Source: Morella rubra (Eukaryota; Streptophyta; Magnoliopsida; Fagales; Myricaceae). From it: DNA of 64,000 nt. The stretch is from positions 27,387,448 to 27,451,447 of the forward strand of contig CM025852.1 of the NCBI GenBank assembly GCA_003952965.2, read 5' to 3'. The stretch's first letter is position 1; the number at the start of each line of letters is the position of its first letter. The position numbers and the translations under genes were made by a program. Shown piece after piece: positions 1 through 12,120 of this stretch. The notes under the pieces were generated by a model. The model made no database searches, was not told the origin of the DNA, and saw only the letters and a program-made list of their open reading frames with translations.

Positions 1-335
1 AAGCAGAAGGCACTTTTTTTGTTTCTTTTTATCGAGAAGCGGCAGAAGGCACTTGACTGAGATACTAGAGATTCCAGACACTAAAAAATTGTGTCTAAAT
101 TAACACGACAAGAAGCAGAAGGCACTTTTTTTTTATTATTATTATCATCAAGAAGCAGAAGGCACATGACTGAGATAGAGAGTCCAGACACTAAAAAATA
201 TTCTGTCTAAATTAATACGACAAGAAGCAGAAGGTATTTTTTTTTTTTTTTTTTTATCTATCAAGAAGCAGAAGGCACTTGACTGAGATACTAGAGAGTC
301 CAGACACTAAAAAGTTTTCTGTCTAAATTAATTAA
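1..335. repeat. Tandem repeat array, about 110-bp unit, three units
   Basis: The core word gaagcagaaggca recurs near 1, 37, 112, 150, 221 and 263. Each unit is that word, a T-rich run, the word again, then gactgagatactagagag, cagacactaaaaa and tctgtctaaatta. A single unit reappears at about 12725-12778, at the edge of the segmental duplication copy near 12.8 kb. No coding potential is seen. Confidence 0.8.
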
Positions 336-565
336 CAAAAGATTAAAATATATTTATCCCATAAAGATATATCCATATTGATTCAAACCTTTGAGAGTCA
401 TATAAATGCTGGCAACCTGGCACACCAATCCAATAGAGGAACCATTTCTCCTTATTAATAAACTCCGTTGTCAGGTACATGTGCGGGCCTTGGATTCAAT
501 AACTAAAAGAATCTTTTTTTTTTCTTGTTAATAACTCTATTTAGGCTACACTTTATTTTATTTGC
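336..565. other. Non-coding stretch, nothing recognised
   Basis: AT-rich sequence without an open frame or known repeat signature. It is missing from the second copy of the segmental duplication, where the tandem-repeat unit joins directly to the ttatcggt sequence. Confidence 0.5.
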
Positions 566-1323
566 ATTATCGGTAGGAACGTCTGATCGGATGAACCCTG
601 CCACGGAGGAAATGACTCCCCTTTTATTAATTATTTTATTATTTAAATTATATTTTTAATATTTAATTCCGTGTATATTATTTAATTAAAATATAATTAA
701 ATCTTAAACTTAAGACTTTGATTCTAATATAACATGTGAAATTATTGTTAATATAAAATTTTGAGTACTTAGAAATAAGTAGATTTTATTATTTAAATTA
801 TATTTTTAAAATATTTATTTGTTAAATTTATAGGTGTCGTTTGTTTTCCCAATATTTTGGGGCATGAAAATTTCCAACAAAACAAACATACTCCAACATT
901 TTTAACTTTTACACATACATACTTCACCTTTCACAAATTTCAATAAATTTCAATAAAGTAAAGATTCCCAAAATTTCGAAAATATTTTTCGAAATTTTGA
1001 CAAACAAACGCCCCAATAATTTCATAAGCAGATATTTTTTTTAATATATAATTTTAAGAGAGAATGAATGGTCAAACGTGTCTGCCCTTTCTTTTTCCAC
1101 CTACGCTTTTTTTTTCTTCTTTCTATTAATTAAAAAAGGGAATATAATTATAATGCAAAGAACGTAAAGATCCACATCTAAGCGTCTTATTTTTCTTCTT
1201 CCATGGAACGTGTCTATGTTTCGCGAGAATGAATGGTCCATATCTGCTCTTACTTTTCTCATTGAGGAAGAGGTTGGTCGCTAACTCGGATTTTTTTTTC
1301 TTTTTTGTTACTTTTATCCCAGA
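566..1323. repeat. Segmental duplication, copy 1 (partner at 12779-13343)
   Basis: Long near-identical runs are shared with 12779-13343, for example gaacgtctgatcggatgaa, gaatgaatggtcaaacgtg and ccatggaacgtgtctatg. The copies are in the same orientation. The main difference is the MITE at 833-1015, present only here. A 76-codon frame on the minus strand within it is low-complexity and is not considered a gene. Confidence 0.85.
833..1015. mobile_element. Tourist-like MITE (family 1), insertion seen against an empty site
   Basis: The ends are inverted: ggtgtcgtttgtttt at the left and caaacaaacgcccca at the right. The same element, about 172 bp and flanked by TTA, is found at 10595-10766. The second segmental-duplication copy lacks it and shows the empty site near 13045. 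A 3-bp ATA direct repeat flanks it here. Terminal sequence and 3-bp target duplication fit PIF/Harbinger (Tourist) MITEs. Confidence 0.8.
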
Positions 1324-1717
1324 ATAATATTCAACTACAGTCATTGGTACCTGCAAAATTTTCTCTCAACAATATGGTACATTCGCCAAGGTGCATAAAG
1401 TCTTCTTGGATCACTAAGCTTTCTATTTCGCTGAAAATAGAAATCCCGAATTAGGAAAAAAAAAAAAAGAGAGGTTTAGTATGCGTTTGCAGAATTGGTT
1501 TCCCTGATATGTTTGATTATTTGATCGCACTTTTCTCGGCGACTTGAATGGTTTAGTATGTTTTATTCAATAGTCGACTTTTCTATCAATCCTTGATATT
1601 CTCTTGATTTTAACCTTGGAATATGTCCTTTTATGGGACCTGAGAAACTAAACCTTTCTCTTTGCTACGCATGAAAACCATGACATGAACAACTGCCCAA
1701 TAACCATAAATATGTCG
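1016..1717. other. Non-coding stretch
   Basis: Up to 1323 this is segmental duplication sequence. From 1324 it is unique AT-rich DNA with no gene signal. Confidence 0.5.
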
Positions 1718-1905
1718 AGGTTGTTCGGTCGTGGTGTTTTTTTGAGAATTTTTTGTGTTTTGAGAATTTTTAGGTGATGTTAATTTTATTGGTATGCGTG
1801 TTTAGTTATTTTTATGTAGTGTTAAGAATGATGTTTGGTTGTAGAATATTTTGTATTCTGAAATTCAAAAAAATCCTGAGGATTTTTGTATACCGAACAG
1901 CCCTT
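1718..1905. mobile_element. MITE, family 2 (copy 1)
   Basis: Terminal inverted repeats aggttgttcgg and ccgaacagccctt bound about 188 bp. The interior is palindromic and rich in ttttgagaattttt and aaattc. A diverged member in the opposite orientation lies at 11936-12120. The 82-codon plus-strand frame across it is incidental. Confidence 0.7.
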
Positions 1906-2690
1906 AAATTCTCACGTGCTAAAATTGGTAAGATATTTTGGGCAGTCGAAGTGATAAAATCAGGCGGGCAGAAACCCTGCACCGGCAAGGGAAAATTAAC
2001 AGACAGGAAGAGAAAAAAATAACCACTTTCTACCTCTCTTCAAAATGAGAAAATTGTAGTGAACTGCAATGTGAGGCTCCACCCTATATTCAAAGCTAGG
2101 TTGTAAAGCTCTAGAAACAATCAGAAGCTTTTCATATTCACATTTTTGCATATTCCAACCAACATGCGATGAAGGACAAACATAGATTGACAAAAAACAC
2201 AAAAAAAGAGAACCATCTGACAAGACCGTACAATTTTTTCGTTACCAATTTCTCCGTCGTAACCAATTTCTCAAAGCAACCAAACAACATTGTTAGAGAT
2301 AGAGCGGCGGTAGACAATTCGAATATTAGAGAACCAAACCAGGGAGAGGCAGATTACCGAAGCAAGAACCGTCAAATTTGAGCACAGAGAAGTTGAGGGG
2401 CTCGGCGGGAAGCTTGCTGTAGGAAAAAACCCAATCGACTATCAACAGCGACGAGATTCACAATGCGAGAGAAGGGCACAGATCTGCCTACAAGCCGTCG
2501 CTGAAGGGATTGCAGCGTCGGTGAAGGCTTAGCTCCGTCGGCGATTCTGTCTGCTCATCGACGGCTGATGGAGCAGTGGATATTTCCAAGGAATCCAACT
2601 GTGTCGACGAAGAGACCGAAAATTACCAACAGCTTTGGTCGTCGACAATTCGAAGGTGCGCTTAATTTTTTTTAATTAAGATAGATTTAT
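1906..2690. other. Non-coding stretch with a GC-richer block
   Basis: AT-rich up to about 2380. From 2390 to 2660 it becomes GC-richer with several gtcg and cgacg words, like a 5' leader or old transposon sequence. No supportable frame or splice pattern was found. Confidence 0.4.
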
Positions 2691-3185
2691 ATTAATATGA
2701 ACTAAGTCTTTTTTTTTCTAAGCAAACCATAATATTAATAAAAAGTGGGAACCAACAGAGATACAAGCGCAGAACACAAACCTCCACAAGGGGCCAGCTA
2801 CACGACATAAGGGCATACAGCCAAATTGAACAAAGACAAAGGGGCCACACGGTCCAAATACATACAGAGTGCACAAAGCACAACCAAATAATCCGAACGG
2901 CCAAACCATGAAATGGCCACAAGGGCTACAGCTGATAGCTGCCAAAGGCGGAGTCTTTCGCCAGAGGAGAGGATCCAGGCACTTCGATCCCACTTCCCCA
3001 CGGAGAAGTCCATGCCAGCGCCGGCAAAAGAGGGGCACACATAAGTGGCATCCGGAAAGAAGATGGAGAGAGCAAGCGACGATCATACCGGCCACAGATG
3101 TCGTCGGAGACCCAGGGCCACTGAAGGCAGTCGAGAAGCGCGTGAAGGCTGATCTGCCCCAAAACCAGACAACGAGTGCTCCCAG

Positions 3186-3757
3186 TGATAGTTTATGCGG
3201 AATTAAACTAAATAAATAATATGTTTTCAACAAAACATCTATCAGGAATATAATTGCAATTGCGGATTCGATTACTTACCTTGATATAGTAATTCGGGAA
3301 TCCACAAGTTTCAACCCGCTTCACGATCCAATCCAAAGCTCCAGCTATTCAGAATAGAATAACAATAGCAACACAAATGTCTTGCCTCCTAAGGGATTTA
3401 TGTCACTCTCTCATTTTAGGATTTCTCTAATAGGTTCTGATGGCCAACCCCTTGAATATAACAGTTATATTTATAGGCCTTGGGAAACCCTAGAGAGAGC
3501 ATGAGACATAGGATCCTTAGGGATCTCAAATTCCAGCCGTAGGATTAAACTGAAGAACTCTTCTTCTAATAAAATTAGGGCTTCTACTAATTACAATCAA
3601 GTCCATCAACATATTGTAATTGACCCCTGAAATTTGAGATTATTGCAAATATGCCCCCTTTTTACATACAATTAATTCCTTCCACCAAACTATATTCCAT
3701 ATGAGATATTAGGACTGGATTAACTCATTTGGTTATCGAGGGCACATAATTCTAACA
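3186..3757 (-). repeat. 3' LTR of Copia-1
   Basis: 572 bp, bounded by tgatagtttatg and aattctaaca on the plus strand. It matches 9820-10390 apart from 8 substitutions and one single-base indel. Confidence 0.95.
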
Positions 3758-3775
3758 ATCTCCTACTTGCCCTCA
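3758..3775 (-). promoter_or_regulatory. Polypurine tract of Copia-1
   Basis: On the element strand the purine-rich run gggcaagtaggagat lies directly against the 3' LTR, the position where plus-strand DNA synthesis is primed in LTR retrotransposons. Confidence 0.8.
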
Positions 3776-4521
3776 GAACCAAATATCACCGTCACATCCC
3801 TATCTCATGTAAACCTTGATTTCTTAGTTCACAACTCAGTTGGACCATAAAACAATTTTGAAATATATAATATACTTTTATGTATTCAAAATAGTTTTGT
3901 AAAACACATCCGGCCGGATTTCTTTTGGTCCAACACTTATATGAACATTAACTGAATATACTGTCTCTCCAAGAGACTGGTGGATTCCTTGTTGAGCATT
4001 CATACAACTCATCCATCACACACACAACCCAACATGTCCGTATATAGTCCTGAATGGACATCACCGGTTGACAACGTCAAAGTATGTGTACATAACAAAT
4101 GAATAAATACAAACCTCTCAGGTCTAAGGACAATACCGAATTCTGATAGAACAACCTTTAACCTGACAGTGATCATTTTCCAAAAGGCATTCTTTATCGG
4201 ATCCTGTTCAGTGTATGTACCTATTACATGACACCCACTTGTTTGCTTAAGGTCATACCTCAATGATGGAATCAATCATTCTCCGCACAACAAGTGTAGA
4301 CTTTATGACACAAAAGTCTAGAACAATTTCAGGCTTATAAGGAACTGAAAAATCATTATTCCTGCCTTTGATTCATTAATCTCTAGCATGATTTTTCTAC
4401 AATGTTGGCTAAACAAATTTATATACATAACATCTCATGTTACGTATAAACCCATAACAACAATAATATATGTGAAAAACAAATAAACTTTTATTATCAA
4501 ATAATAAAGGAAAAATAAACG
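3776..4521. other. Non-coding 3' region of Copia-1
   Basis: Between the pol stop and the polypurine tract. No domain is recognised. The 88-codon minus-strand frame at 4009-4275 resembles no known protein. Confidence 0.6.
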
Positions 4522-7500
4522 TCAAACCCAATCATACATATATCTCAAACCCATATCCTTAATATGTTTCTCAAACACTTTCTGAGATAAAGGCTTTGTA
4601 AATGGATCAGCTAAATTATCAGCTGATGCAACCTTCACCATTGTGATATCACCTCTAGATATGATATCACGTATTAGGTGAAAACGACGTTCTATGTGCT
4701 TCATCCTTTAATGAGACCTTGGTTCCACTGCCTGTGCAATTGCACCATTGTTATCGCAGTATAAGGAAATAGGCGCCTCAATCGAAGGGACAACTTCAAG
4801 TTCTTGAATGAACTTGCGAATCCACACAGCTTCCTTTGCAGCTTCACTTGCAGCAACATATTCTGCCTCAGTTGTAGAATCAGCAGTAGTACTTTGCTTG
4901 AAACTTCTCCAACTGAATGCTCCTTTGCCAAGAAGGAACACAAATTTGGATGTTGATCTTCTATCATCAATGTCTGATTGAAAATCCAAATCTGTATATC
5001 CCTGGACAGTCAGATCCTCACTACCATACACTAAGAAATAGTGTTTTGTATTTCTCAAATACCTGAGGATATGTTTTACTGCTGACCAATGTTCTGGACC
5101 TGGATTGGATTGGTATCTACTCACAACGCTAACTGCGTGACTGATATCAGGTCTAGTACAAAGCATAGCATACATGAGACTTCCCTACAGCCGAAGCATA
5201 ATGGCAGTTACTCATCTTCTCTCTTTCTTCAGGTGTTTTTGGACACATCTGCTTAGAGAGATGAATTCTATGTCTAAAGGGTAGAAACCCTTTCTTGGAA
5301 TTTACCATGCTAAATCTAGCCAATATCTTGTCAATATAATTGACCTGTGAGAGACCCAATAATCTCTTCTTTCGGTCTCTAAACACTTTGATCCCGAGTA
5401 TATAGGATGCTTCCCCAAGGTCTTTCATTGAAAATTGGTTAGACAACCACATTTTCACAGATGACAAAGCCCCTACATTATTCCCAATGAGTAGTACGTC
5501 ATCTACATAAATAACCAAAAAGGTGATAGCACTCCCACTAACCTTCTTGTAGACACAAGGTTCATCCATATTTTGTGAGAAACCAAACATTTTGATTGAC
5601 TCATTAAAACGGATGTTCCAACAACGTGATGCTTGTTTTAGGCCATAAATGGATTTCTCCAACTTGCACACTTTTGATTCATTTTCCTGAGATATGAAAC
5701 CTCTTGGCTGGTCCATATAAATTTCTTCATGGATGTACCCATTCAAGAATGCGGTTTTCACATCCATCTGCCATATCTCATAATCATAGTATGCTGCAAT
5801 TGCCAACAGAATCCTTATGGACTTTAGCATAGCTACTGGTGAAAAGGTTTCCTCATAATCAATACCAGCCTTTTGAGTATACCCTTTCGCTACCAGCCTA
5901 GCTTTAAAGGTCTCTACCTTTCCTGTTGGTCCAAGTTTCCTTTTGTAGACCCATTTGCAACCTATAGGCTTAATGCCTTCTGGTTTGTCTACCAAGGTCC
6001 ATACCTTGTTGGAATACATGGAGTCCATCTCTGATTCCATGGCCACATGCCAATGCTTAGCATCTTTGTCTTTCATAGCCTCTGTATAATCACAAGGATC
6101 AATCTCCAGTCCCTCAGAATCTATTTGATAAATCTCATCTAACAAACTGAATTTTACTGGAGGTCTTATAATCCTTTTACTACGACGAGGCTCCTGTGTC
6201 TCAACAGGTTCAGTTTGATCAGTGGGAATAATCACTTGATCCTCATTATTCTCATTCTGCTCAGTCACTGTACTATCTCTTTGCTCATCAAGAGCAACTC
6301 TACTCTCAGTTTCATTCAAACTATAATCTTCAAGAAAAGTGCTTCTGTTTTGTTTGGATTATAGAAGTAGAAACCAGTAGTCATTTTGGGATAGCCTACA
6401 AATAGGCACCTATCAGTCCTTGATCCCAGATTATCCACATTAAACCTTTTAACATGAACTGGACATCCCCATATCTTAATATGATTTAGGCTTGGCTTCT
6501 TGCCAGTCCATAACTCATATGGGGTATTAGGAACTGATTTTGTAGGGATCCTGTTTAACAAGTAAACAGCGGTCTCCAAAGCATGTCCCCAAAATGATAT
6601 AGGCAATTCAGATATGCTCATCATGGAACGAACCATATCCAATAGGGTTCTATTCCTTCTTTCTGCAACACCATTGTGCTGTGGTGTGCCTAGTGGTGTG
6701 AGTTGAGATATGATTCCATGATCTTTAAGATAAACTTTAAAATCATCCAAGAGGTATTCGCCTCCCCTATCGGAGCGAATCATTTTAATGGACTTTCCAA
6801 TCTGTTTCTCAACTTCATTGTGGAATTCCTTGAACTTTTCAAAGGATTCCGATTTATGCTTCATCAGGTATAGATAACCATACCTGGAATAATCATCAAT
6901 GAAAGTAATGAAATAAGAGAAACCTCCTCTTGCCATATGATTGAAGGGACCACAAACATCAGTATGTATTAATCCTAATACTTCTATGGCTCTAATTCCT
7001 TTTCCGTAAAAGGACTTTTAGTCATCTTTCCTTGCAAGCAGGGCTCACAGATTGGGTAGGGCTCAATTTTCAGAAATTGCAATGGCCCATCCCTTACCAA
7101 TCTATTGATCCTATCAATATTGGCATGACCAAGTTTTAGATGCCACAAGTAAGTTGGATTAACATCCCTTTTCCTCTTAAGGGATAACACACTGGAATCA
7201 TCATTCTCAATATTATTCAAAGAATTATCAACATTCAAAAGATAAAGACCATCATAAATAATTCCAGAAGCAACAAATTTATTTTGAAATTTAACAACAA
7301 GCTTGGAATTGAAAAGAAATGAATATCCAGATAAAGCAAGTTTTGAAACAGAAATCAAATTTCTACGAACTTCTGGAACATAAAGATAGTCTTCTAGAAT
7401 CAAAATTCTATTATTAGATAATTCTAAACTAAAAACTCCGATGGCGGTCGCTGCAACAGTTGCACCCGTCCCCATCTTAAGGATCAGCTCCCTTCATGGA

Positions 7501-8469
7501 GCCTTCTGGTCTCCTTGCACGCCTGCAACATATTGCAGATGTGAGATGTAGAACCAGAATCCACACACCATGAATTAAACGGACCATCCATTAAATTCAA
7601 TTCAATTACAAGCATATCAGATATACCTTCAGAAGGTTTGCCCTTTTTAAGAGAAGCTAAGTAAACTCGGCAGTTTCTCTTCCAGTGACCGGGCTTGCCG
7701 CAATGGAAACAATTTCCTTTGCCTTTGTTCTTGTCACCTCCTTTGTTTCTTTGTTCACCTTGAACATTCTTAGCTGCCTGATACCCCTTATTATTTTTCT
7801 TGAAGTTCTTAAACTTGGGTTTCAGTTTCATAGAGGCATTAGATTTCTCTGTGACCATCACAGTAGGTTTGTCCTTCTTGATGAGATCTTGAGCTGATTG
7901 CAGCATATTGAGCAGCTCTGACAATGTCACACTCATCTTATTCATATTGTAATTAAGGACAAACTGATTAAAAGAATCAAGCAGAGATGAAAGAATGGCA
8001 TCAACTTTTGTGTCACCATCCATCTCAGCTCCCAAAAAGTCCAGTTCGTTGATGAAAGAAATCATCTTCAAGACATGTTCCCGAACTGGGCTCCCTTCCA
8101 CCATTTTGGTGGACATCAGATTCTTCATAGCAGTCTGCCTAGCAGATCTGCTCTGCTCTCCAAACATTTCTTGGAGATGCAACATAGCGCCTGCAGCTGT
8201 AGCTATGCCCTCATAATCTTTCTGCAAAATATTTGAGATTGAGGCCATAATATAGCACTTTGCCATATTATCATCATCATGCCATTTGTTAAAGACTCTC
8301 TTTTCTTCCTCTGGCATTGTTCAGGGCAAGCTTGTCTTGAGGTGAGATAACTGATCTTATCGGCTGAGAGAATAATCATAAGATTTCTCTTCCAATCAAT
8401 ATAATTCGGTCCTGTCAACCAATGTCAACCGATTTCATCCAGAATCCTAGCCAAAGGATTAAAAGTCAT
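4522..8469 (-). pseudogene. Degenerate copia gag-pol of Copia-1
   Basis: Domains occur in copia order on the minus strand. A gag start at 8469 (NPLARILDE) leads to TGPNYIDWKRN and a zinc knuckle CFHCGKPGHWKRNC near 7680. These are followed by protease WCVDSGSTSHIC, GAG-pre-integrase HLKLGHA, integrase with RSDRGGEY and [11 protein letters not shown] with QMDVKTAFLNG and YVDDVLL, and RNase H ending with the DPFTKPLS region. The frame changes near 8330, 7487, 7010, 6345 and 5175, and a CAA codon has become TAA near 4703. Because the lesions are spread over gag and pol, the copy should not encode its own enzymes. The RT catalytic motifs themselves look normal, unlike Copia-2. Confidence 0.95.
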
Positions 8470-9806
8470 TTTTGAATCTGCAAAACAATTTCATATATAT
8501 TTCCATTAGATTCAGGTTTTTGAAATACTAATGGTACCACCCATTCAAACAACAAACAGATATATCAAATATATCACAACAATGAGAAATATAACATTTA
8601 TATTCATGTCATTCTAAATGGGTATCGAGAACCTCTACCTTACATGCAACAACAATCCCATTTTGGTTATCATTGTACATATCTTGTAAAGGCGAATAGC
8701 TACTATTCATCAAAATTTACATCATATGCAAAATATTTTAAAATATTTGTGATTCTCGATTTTCTTTTGGCCTACCTAAATAAACACATCTTATACTATT
8801 TTAGTACTTGCGTTTATTTGGTTTGTGCATTCCATTATCTAAGTGTGTTCCAAATTCTTGTGAGTTTATGCCACTATTTTAGTAGACACTCCCACTGAGA
8901 TGTAGACACTTATCTTCCCAAGAGATAAACAAGAAAATTTTACGAAATTAAAATCGGTCTTATCCATTTTGGCTTCAACTAATTTTAATTAAGTAAAAAA
9001 CTCTTATTTATTGATAATAGAGACCATAGGAAAAATTACAATAATTAATCCTATTCAGCACCCAAAATTGGAAGAAAAAAATTCCAAATTTTTTTTTTTT
9101 TGGGTCAGTCAACCGCTGACCGGTCAAACGGGCCAGACCGGTCAAACCGGTCGGACCCTTGCCAGACCGGTCCAGCTTGGCGCGTCGGCCCAATAATTGG
9201 GCTGGGCTCCCAACCCACCCATCCAGCGAGTTGGGCTGGGCTCCGAGTCCAACCAACCCTTGGGTCGGGCTGGGTTCTAAACTCAGCCCAAGGGTTGGGC
9301 TGGGTTAGAACCCAGCCCAATACACCTTTTTTTTTTTTTTGACCCAGCCTAACTTTTGGGCTGGGCTTCTAGCCTTGGGCCGGGTAGGGCAACTGTTGCC
9401 CTACCCGAGGCCCAAGCATTTGACCCAGGGCACCTCAATGCCCTAGGCGCCGCTGGCCCCTTGCAGGAATGCAAGGTTGGCCTGCGGCCAGCCTCCACAG
9501 TTGGCGCCGTCCGGCCAGCCACTGGCCGATCTGGCGCCGGCCAAACTCCGGCGTCACTGTTCATCTCGTGAACAGTGTTTTTTTTTTTAAAATAAATAAA
9601 AAATCATTCCAAAACGTTAATGTTCATAACTCATAAAAATTTATGAACAAAAACCGTGAACAGTAAAACGAATTGTCATACAATAAAATTTTTTGCAATA
9701 TTCATAATAGTGCGTGAACAGTAATCGGAAAGGGTTTTGGCTTTTGATTCTCAATCAAAAATTAGCAAGGTTCATATAATCCAACAATTGCAATCATACG
9801 AACTTG
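8470..9806 (-). other. Long 5' leader of Copia-1 with GC-rich repeats
   Basis: About 1.3 kb lies between the PBS and gag. From 9110 to 9560 it is GC-rich, with degenerate tandem words such as gaccggtcaaac and gggctgggctcc, often in inverted pairs. Several overlapping frames on both strands arise from these words and are not genes. Confidence 0.7.
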
Positions 9807-9818
9807 GCTCTGATACCA
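9807..9818 (-). promoter_or_regulatory. Primer binding site of Copia-1
   Basis: On the element strand it reads tggtatcagagc, complementary to the 3' end of plant initiator tRNA-Met, one base from the 5' LTR. Confidence 0.95.
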
Positions 9819-9819
9819 C

Positions 9820-10390
9820 TGATAGTTTATGCGGAATTAAACTAAATAAATAATATGTTTTCAACAAAACATCTATCAGGATTATAATTGCAATTGCGGA
9901 TTCGATTACTTACCTTGATATAGTAATTCGGGAATCCACAAGTTTCAACCTGCTTCACGATCCAATCCAAAGCTCCAGCGATTCAGAATAGAATAACAAT
10001 AGCAACACAAATGTCTTGCCTCCTAAGGGATTTATGTCACTCTCTCTTTTAGGATTTCTTTAATAGGTTCTGATGGCCAACCCCTTGAATATAACAGTTA
10101 TATTTATAGGCCTTGGGAAACCCTAGAGAGAGCATGAGACATAGGATTCTTAGGGATCTCAAATTCCAGCCGTAGGATTAAACTGAAGAACTCTTCTTCT
10201 AATAAAATTAGGGCTTCTACTAATTACAATCAAGTCCATCAACATATTGTAATTGACCCCTGAAATTTGAGATTATTGCAAATATGCCCCCTTTTTACAT
10301 ACAATTAATTCCTTCCACCAAACTATATTTCATATGAGATATTAGGACTGGATTCACTCATTTGGTTATCGATGGCACATAATTCTAACA
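9820..10390 (-). repeat. 5' LTR of Copia-1
   Basis: 571 bp. In element orientation it starts tgttagaatt and ends ctatca, and it is followed directly by the PBS. Confidence 0.95.
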
Positions 10391-10594
10391 CCCAGACCAT
10401 CGGACAAAAACCCCACAACGAAACTAAACTAAAAAGCAAAAGAAGACCAAAAATATAAACAACTGGCTGCAGGAAGGGTCTAGAGAGAGGGGGGAGCCTC
10501 TCTCTCTAGACTATTCGAAAGCTTTCGAAGCAGCCATTAATATGAACTAAAGTCCATAGACAAGGCCTTTATCCTAATTAGTCCAAACGACTTA

Positions 10595-10766
10595 GGAGGC
10601 GTTTGTTTCTCCAATATTTTGGGATATAGAAATTTCTAACAAAATAAATACACTCCAAAATTTTTAACTTTTACACATACATACTTCACCTTTCACAAAT
10701 CTCAATAAAGTAAAGATTCCCAAAATTTCGAGAATATTCCCAAAATTTTGACAAACAAACACCCCC
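10595..10766. mobile_element. Tourist-like MITE (family 1), copy 2
   Basis: 172 bp flanked by TTA on both sides (10592-10594 and 10767-10769). The ends ggaggcgtttgttt and aaacaaacaccccc are inverted. The interior matches the element at 833-1015 and a weaker copy at about 51545-51719. Confidence 0.85.
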
Positions 10767-10839
10767 TTAGACCACCATCAATAACAATAAAACAAATCAA
10801 CCAACAAAAATATAATCGAAATCATATCATACACAGAAG

Positions 10840-11800
10840 AACACGCGTGTCTAGAGAGAGAGACTCCTCCCTCTCTCTAGAATTTTCTCTCTCCTTCGTT
10901 TGCCAGTCTCTTCCGCCCTCCTGCCCTGGCTGGGGGGAGGAGCTCCGGCTCCTCCCCCCTCTCCTTCTCCTTTTCTCTAGCCACCCTTTTGGTGCCCGGA
11001 GCGTCTCCGGTTTTGTTTTTGTTTTCCTTTTGGTTGTTAGATTCCGACCTTTCCGGTGGTCTTCGGTGTGCACAGCTCCCATGGTGGCTCTCCTCTCCTT
11101 CCGGCGTCCAGATCTGGCCCTAAGCGGTGGCATTCAGCCGGCGTGTGCACATTCACGCGCGCGTGGATCTCACGTGCCCGACTTTGTTTGCTTCTCTCCC
11201 GGCGGTTTTGTGCGTTTTTCGACAGACTTGACCTACCCGGCCGTGCTCAGCTCCCCCTGGCGGTCTTTGCTGTCTCTGGCCAGCCTCTCCTCGCCGGCGC
11301 GTGTGGGCCACGCGCGGCCGTGGGCGCGTGTGCCGCCTATATGCGCGGTGTTTTTGCTTTCTGCCGCTTCTGAATACTGCCATTTTGTGCCGTTTGGAGT
11401 TGTCTCTCTTCTTCCTCCTAATGCAGCCAGTCTTTACATGAAGATTCTTTTGAAAGAGTCGGATCGTTGCTCTCTTTGCCCTTCCTCTAGCGGAAGCCGC
11501 CATTGCTTTGTGCGATGGTTGTGTTGTTTGTGTTTGTCCTGTGTGTTGGTCCTTGTGACCAGTTTGTGTTGTTTCTGTGTGTTGGCCCTTGTGGCTCGTT
11601 TGTTGTTCTGGTGTTTGTTTTAGTCTGTTGGTGGTACCGACTGTGTCTTCCGGTTTGGTTATCGACTCTTTGGGTTCGGTTGATTGTAGGGCCTGTTGGT
11701 CCGTTTAGGTCTTTCGTTAGCCTTCGAGTTATTTTTATATTTTGTAGTTGCTGTAACTTTCTCGAATATTAATATATTATTTCTCTTGCCTAGAAAAATA
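10840..11800 (+). mobile_element. Non-LTR-like element, plus strand, C/T-rich body
   Basis: It starts with the family inverted repeat tctagagagagag...ctctctctaga and ends in cttgcctagaaaaa, the same termini as the element at 2706-10535. No target duplication could be fixed. The 291-codon frame at 10748-11623 is C/T-driven low-complexity sequence that begins in upstream MITE and flanking DNA, and is not considered a gene. Confidence 0.5.
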
Positions 11801-11935
11801 TATATATATATAATTGACACAAATAAATACACATATAAATACTTAGAAAAATAAAAACAAATACACATATCAAACCATTTCAAATATCTGTTTAAGGTTA
11901 AAAGCATAACGCCCTTCTTTTACTTAGGTCTTGTT

Positions 11936-12120
11936 CGTTTCTCTGTATTTTAAATTTTTTTTAAATCTTGAGAATACACAAATCGAATATGTTATTTAAC
12001 ATCACCTAAAAATAATTACAACACGCATACCAATAAAGTTAATATCATCTAAAAATTTTTAAAATACTAAAAATCTCAAAAAAAAAAAAAAAAAAAAACA
12101 CGTTAGTCGAACATCTTTTA
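11936..12120. mobile_element. MITE, family 2 (copy 2)
   Basis: It starts aggtcttgttcg and ends tagtcgaacatcttt. The interior (aaaatttttaa, tcaccta, acacgcataccaataaa) is the reverse complement of the MITE at 1718-1905. A long A-run lies at its right side. Confidence 0.6.

Larger units (their letters stand above)
3186..10390 (-). mobile_element. Complete Ty1/copia LTR retrotransposon with decayed coding region (Copia-1)
   Basis: The 7205-bp element has LTRs of 572 and 571 bp, a 5-bp target duplication cccag (3181-3185 and 10391-10395), a PBS complementary to initiator tRNA-Met at 9807-9818, and a polypurine tract next to the 3' LTR. On the element strand the LTRs begin tgttagaatt and end ctatca. 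By eye the LTRs differ by 8 substitutions and one indel, about 1.4%. The gag-pol region has five frameshifts and a nonsense codon, so this copy is non-autonomous. It sits inside an older non-LTR-like element. Confidence 0.95.
2706..10535 (-). mobile_element. Non-LTR-like retroelement split by a copia insertion
   Basis: The direct repeat attaatatgaactaa lies at 2691-2705 and 10536-10550 and looks like a 15-bp target duplication. Read on the minus strand, the element starts with a tctagagagagag...ctctctctaga inverted repeat and ends with ttgcttag plus poly-A at about 2708-2716. Removing the copia element at 3186-10390 and its 5-bp duplication leaves about 620 bp. It shows no reverse transcriptase, so it is a short non-autonomous or internally deleted LINE, or a SINE-like element. 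The 171-codon minus-strand frame at 2718-3233 is its GC-rich body and resembles no protein I know. Confidence 0.7.

Noticed and set aside
1-335. Possible CRISPR-like array
   Set aside because: The repeats are about 110 bp, imperfect, and separated by T-runs rather than unique spacers. The window is plant nuclear DNA.
2718-3233. 171-codon minus-strand frame
   Set aside because: It lies in the GC-rich body of the non-LTR-like element and its first codons read through the copia LTR. Frames on the other strand are also open, so this is a composition effect.
9008-9571. Several 61-82 codon frames on both strands
   Set aside because: All arise from the GC-rich degenerate repeats of the Copia-1 leader.
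10748-11623. 291-codon open frame on the plus strand
   Set aside because: It starts in flanking sequence, runs through the C/T-rich body of a non-LTR-like element, and consists of low-complexity L/S/F/C/R stretches with no domain. Overlapping frames on both strands are equally open.
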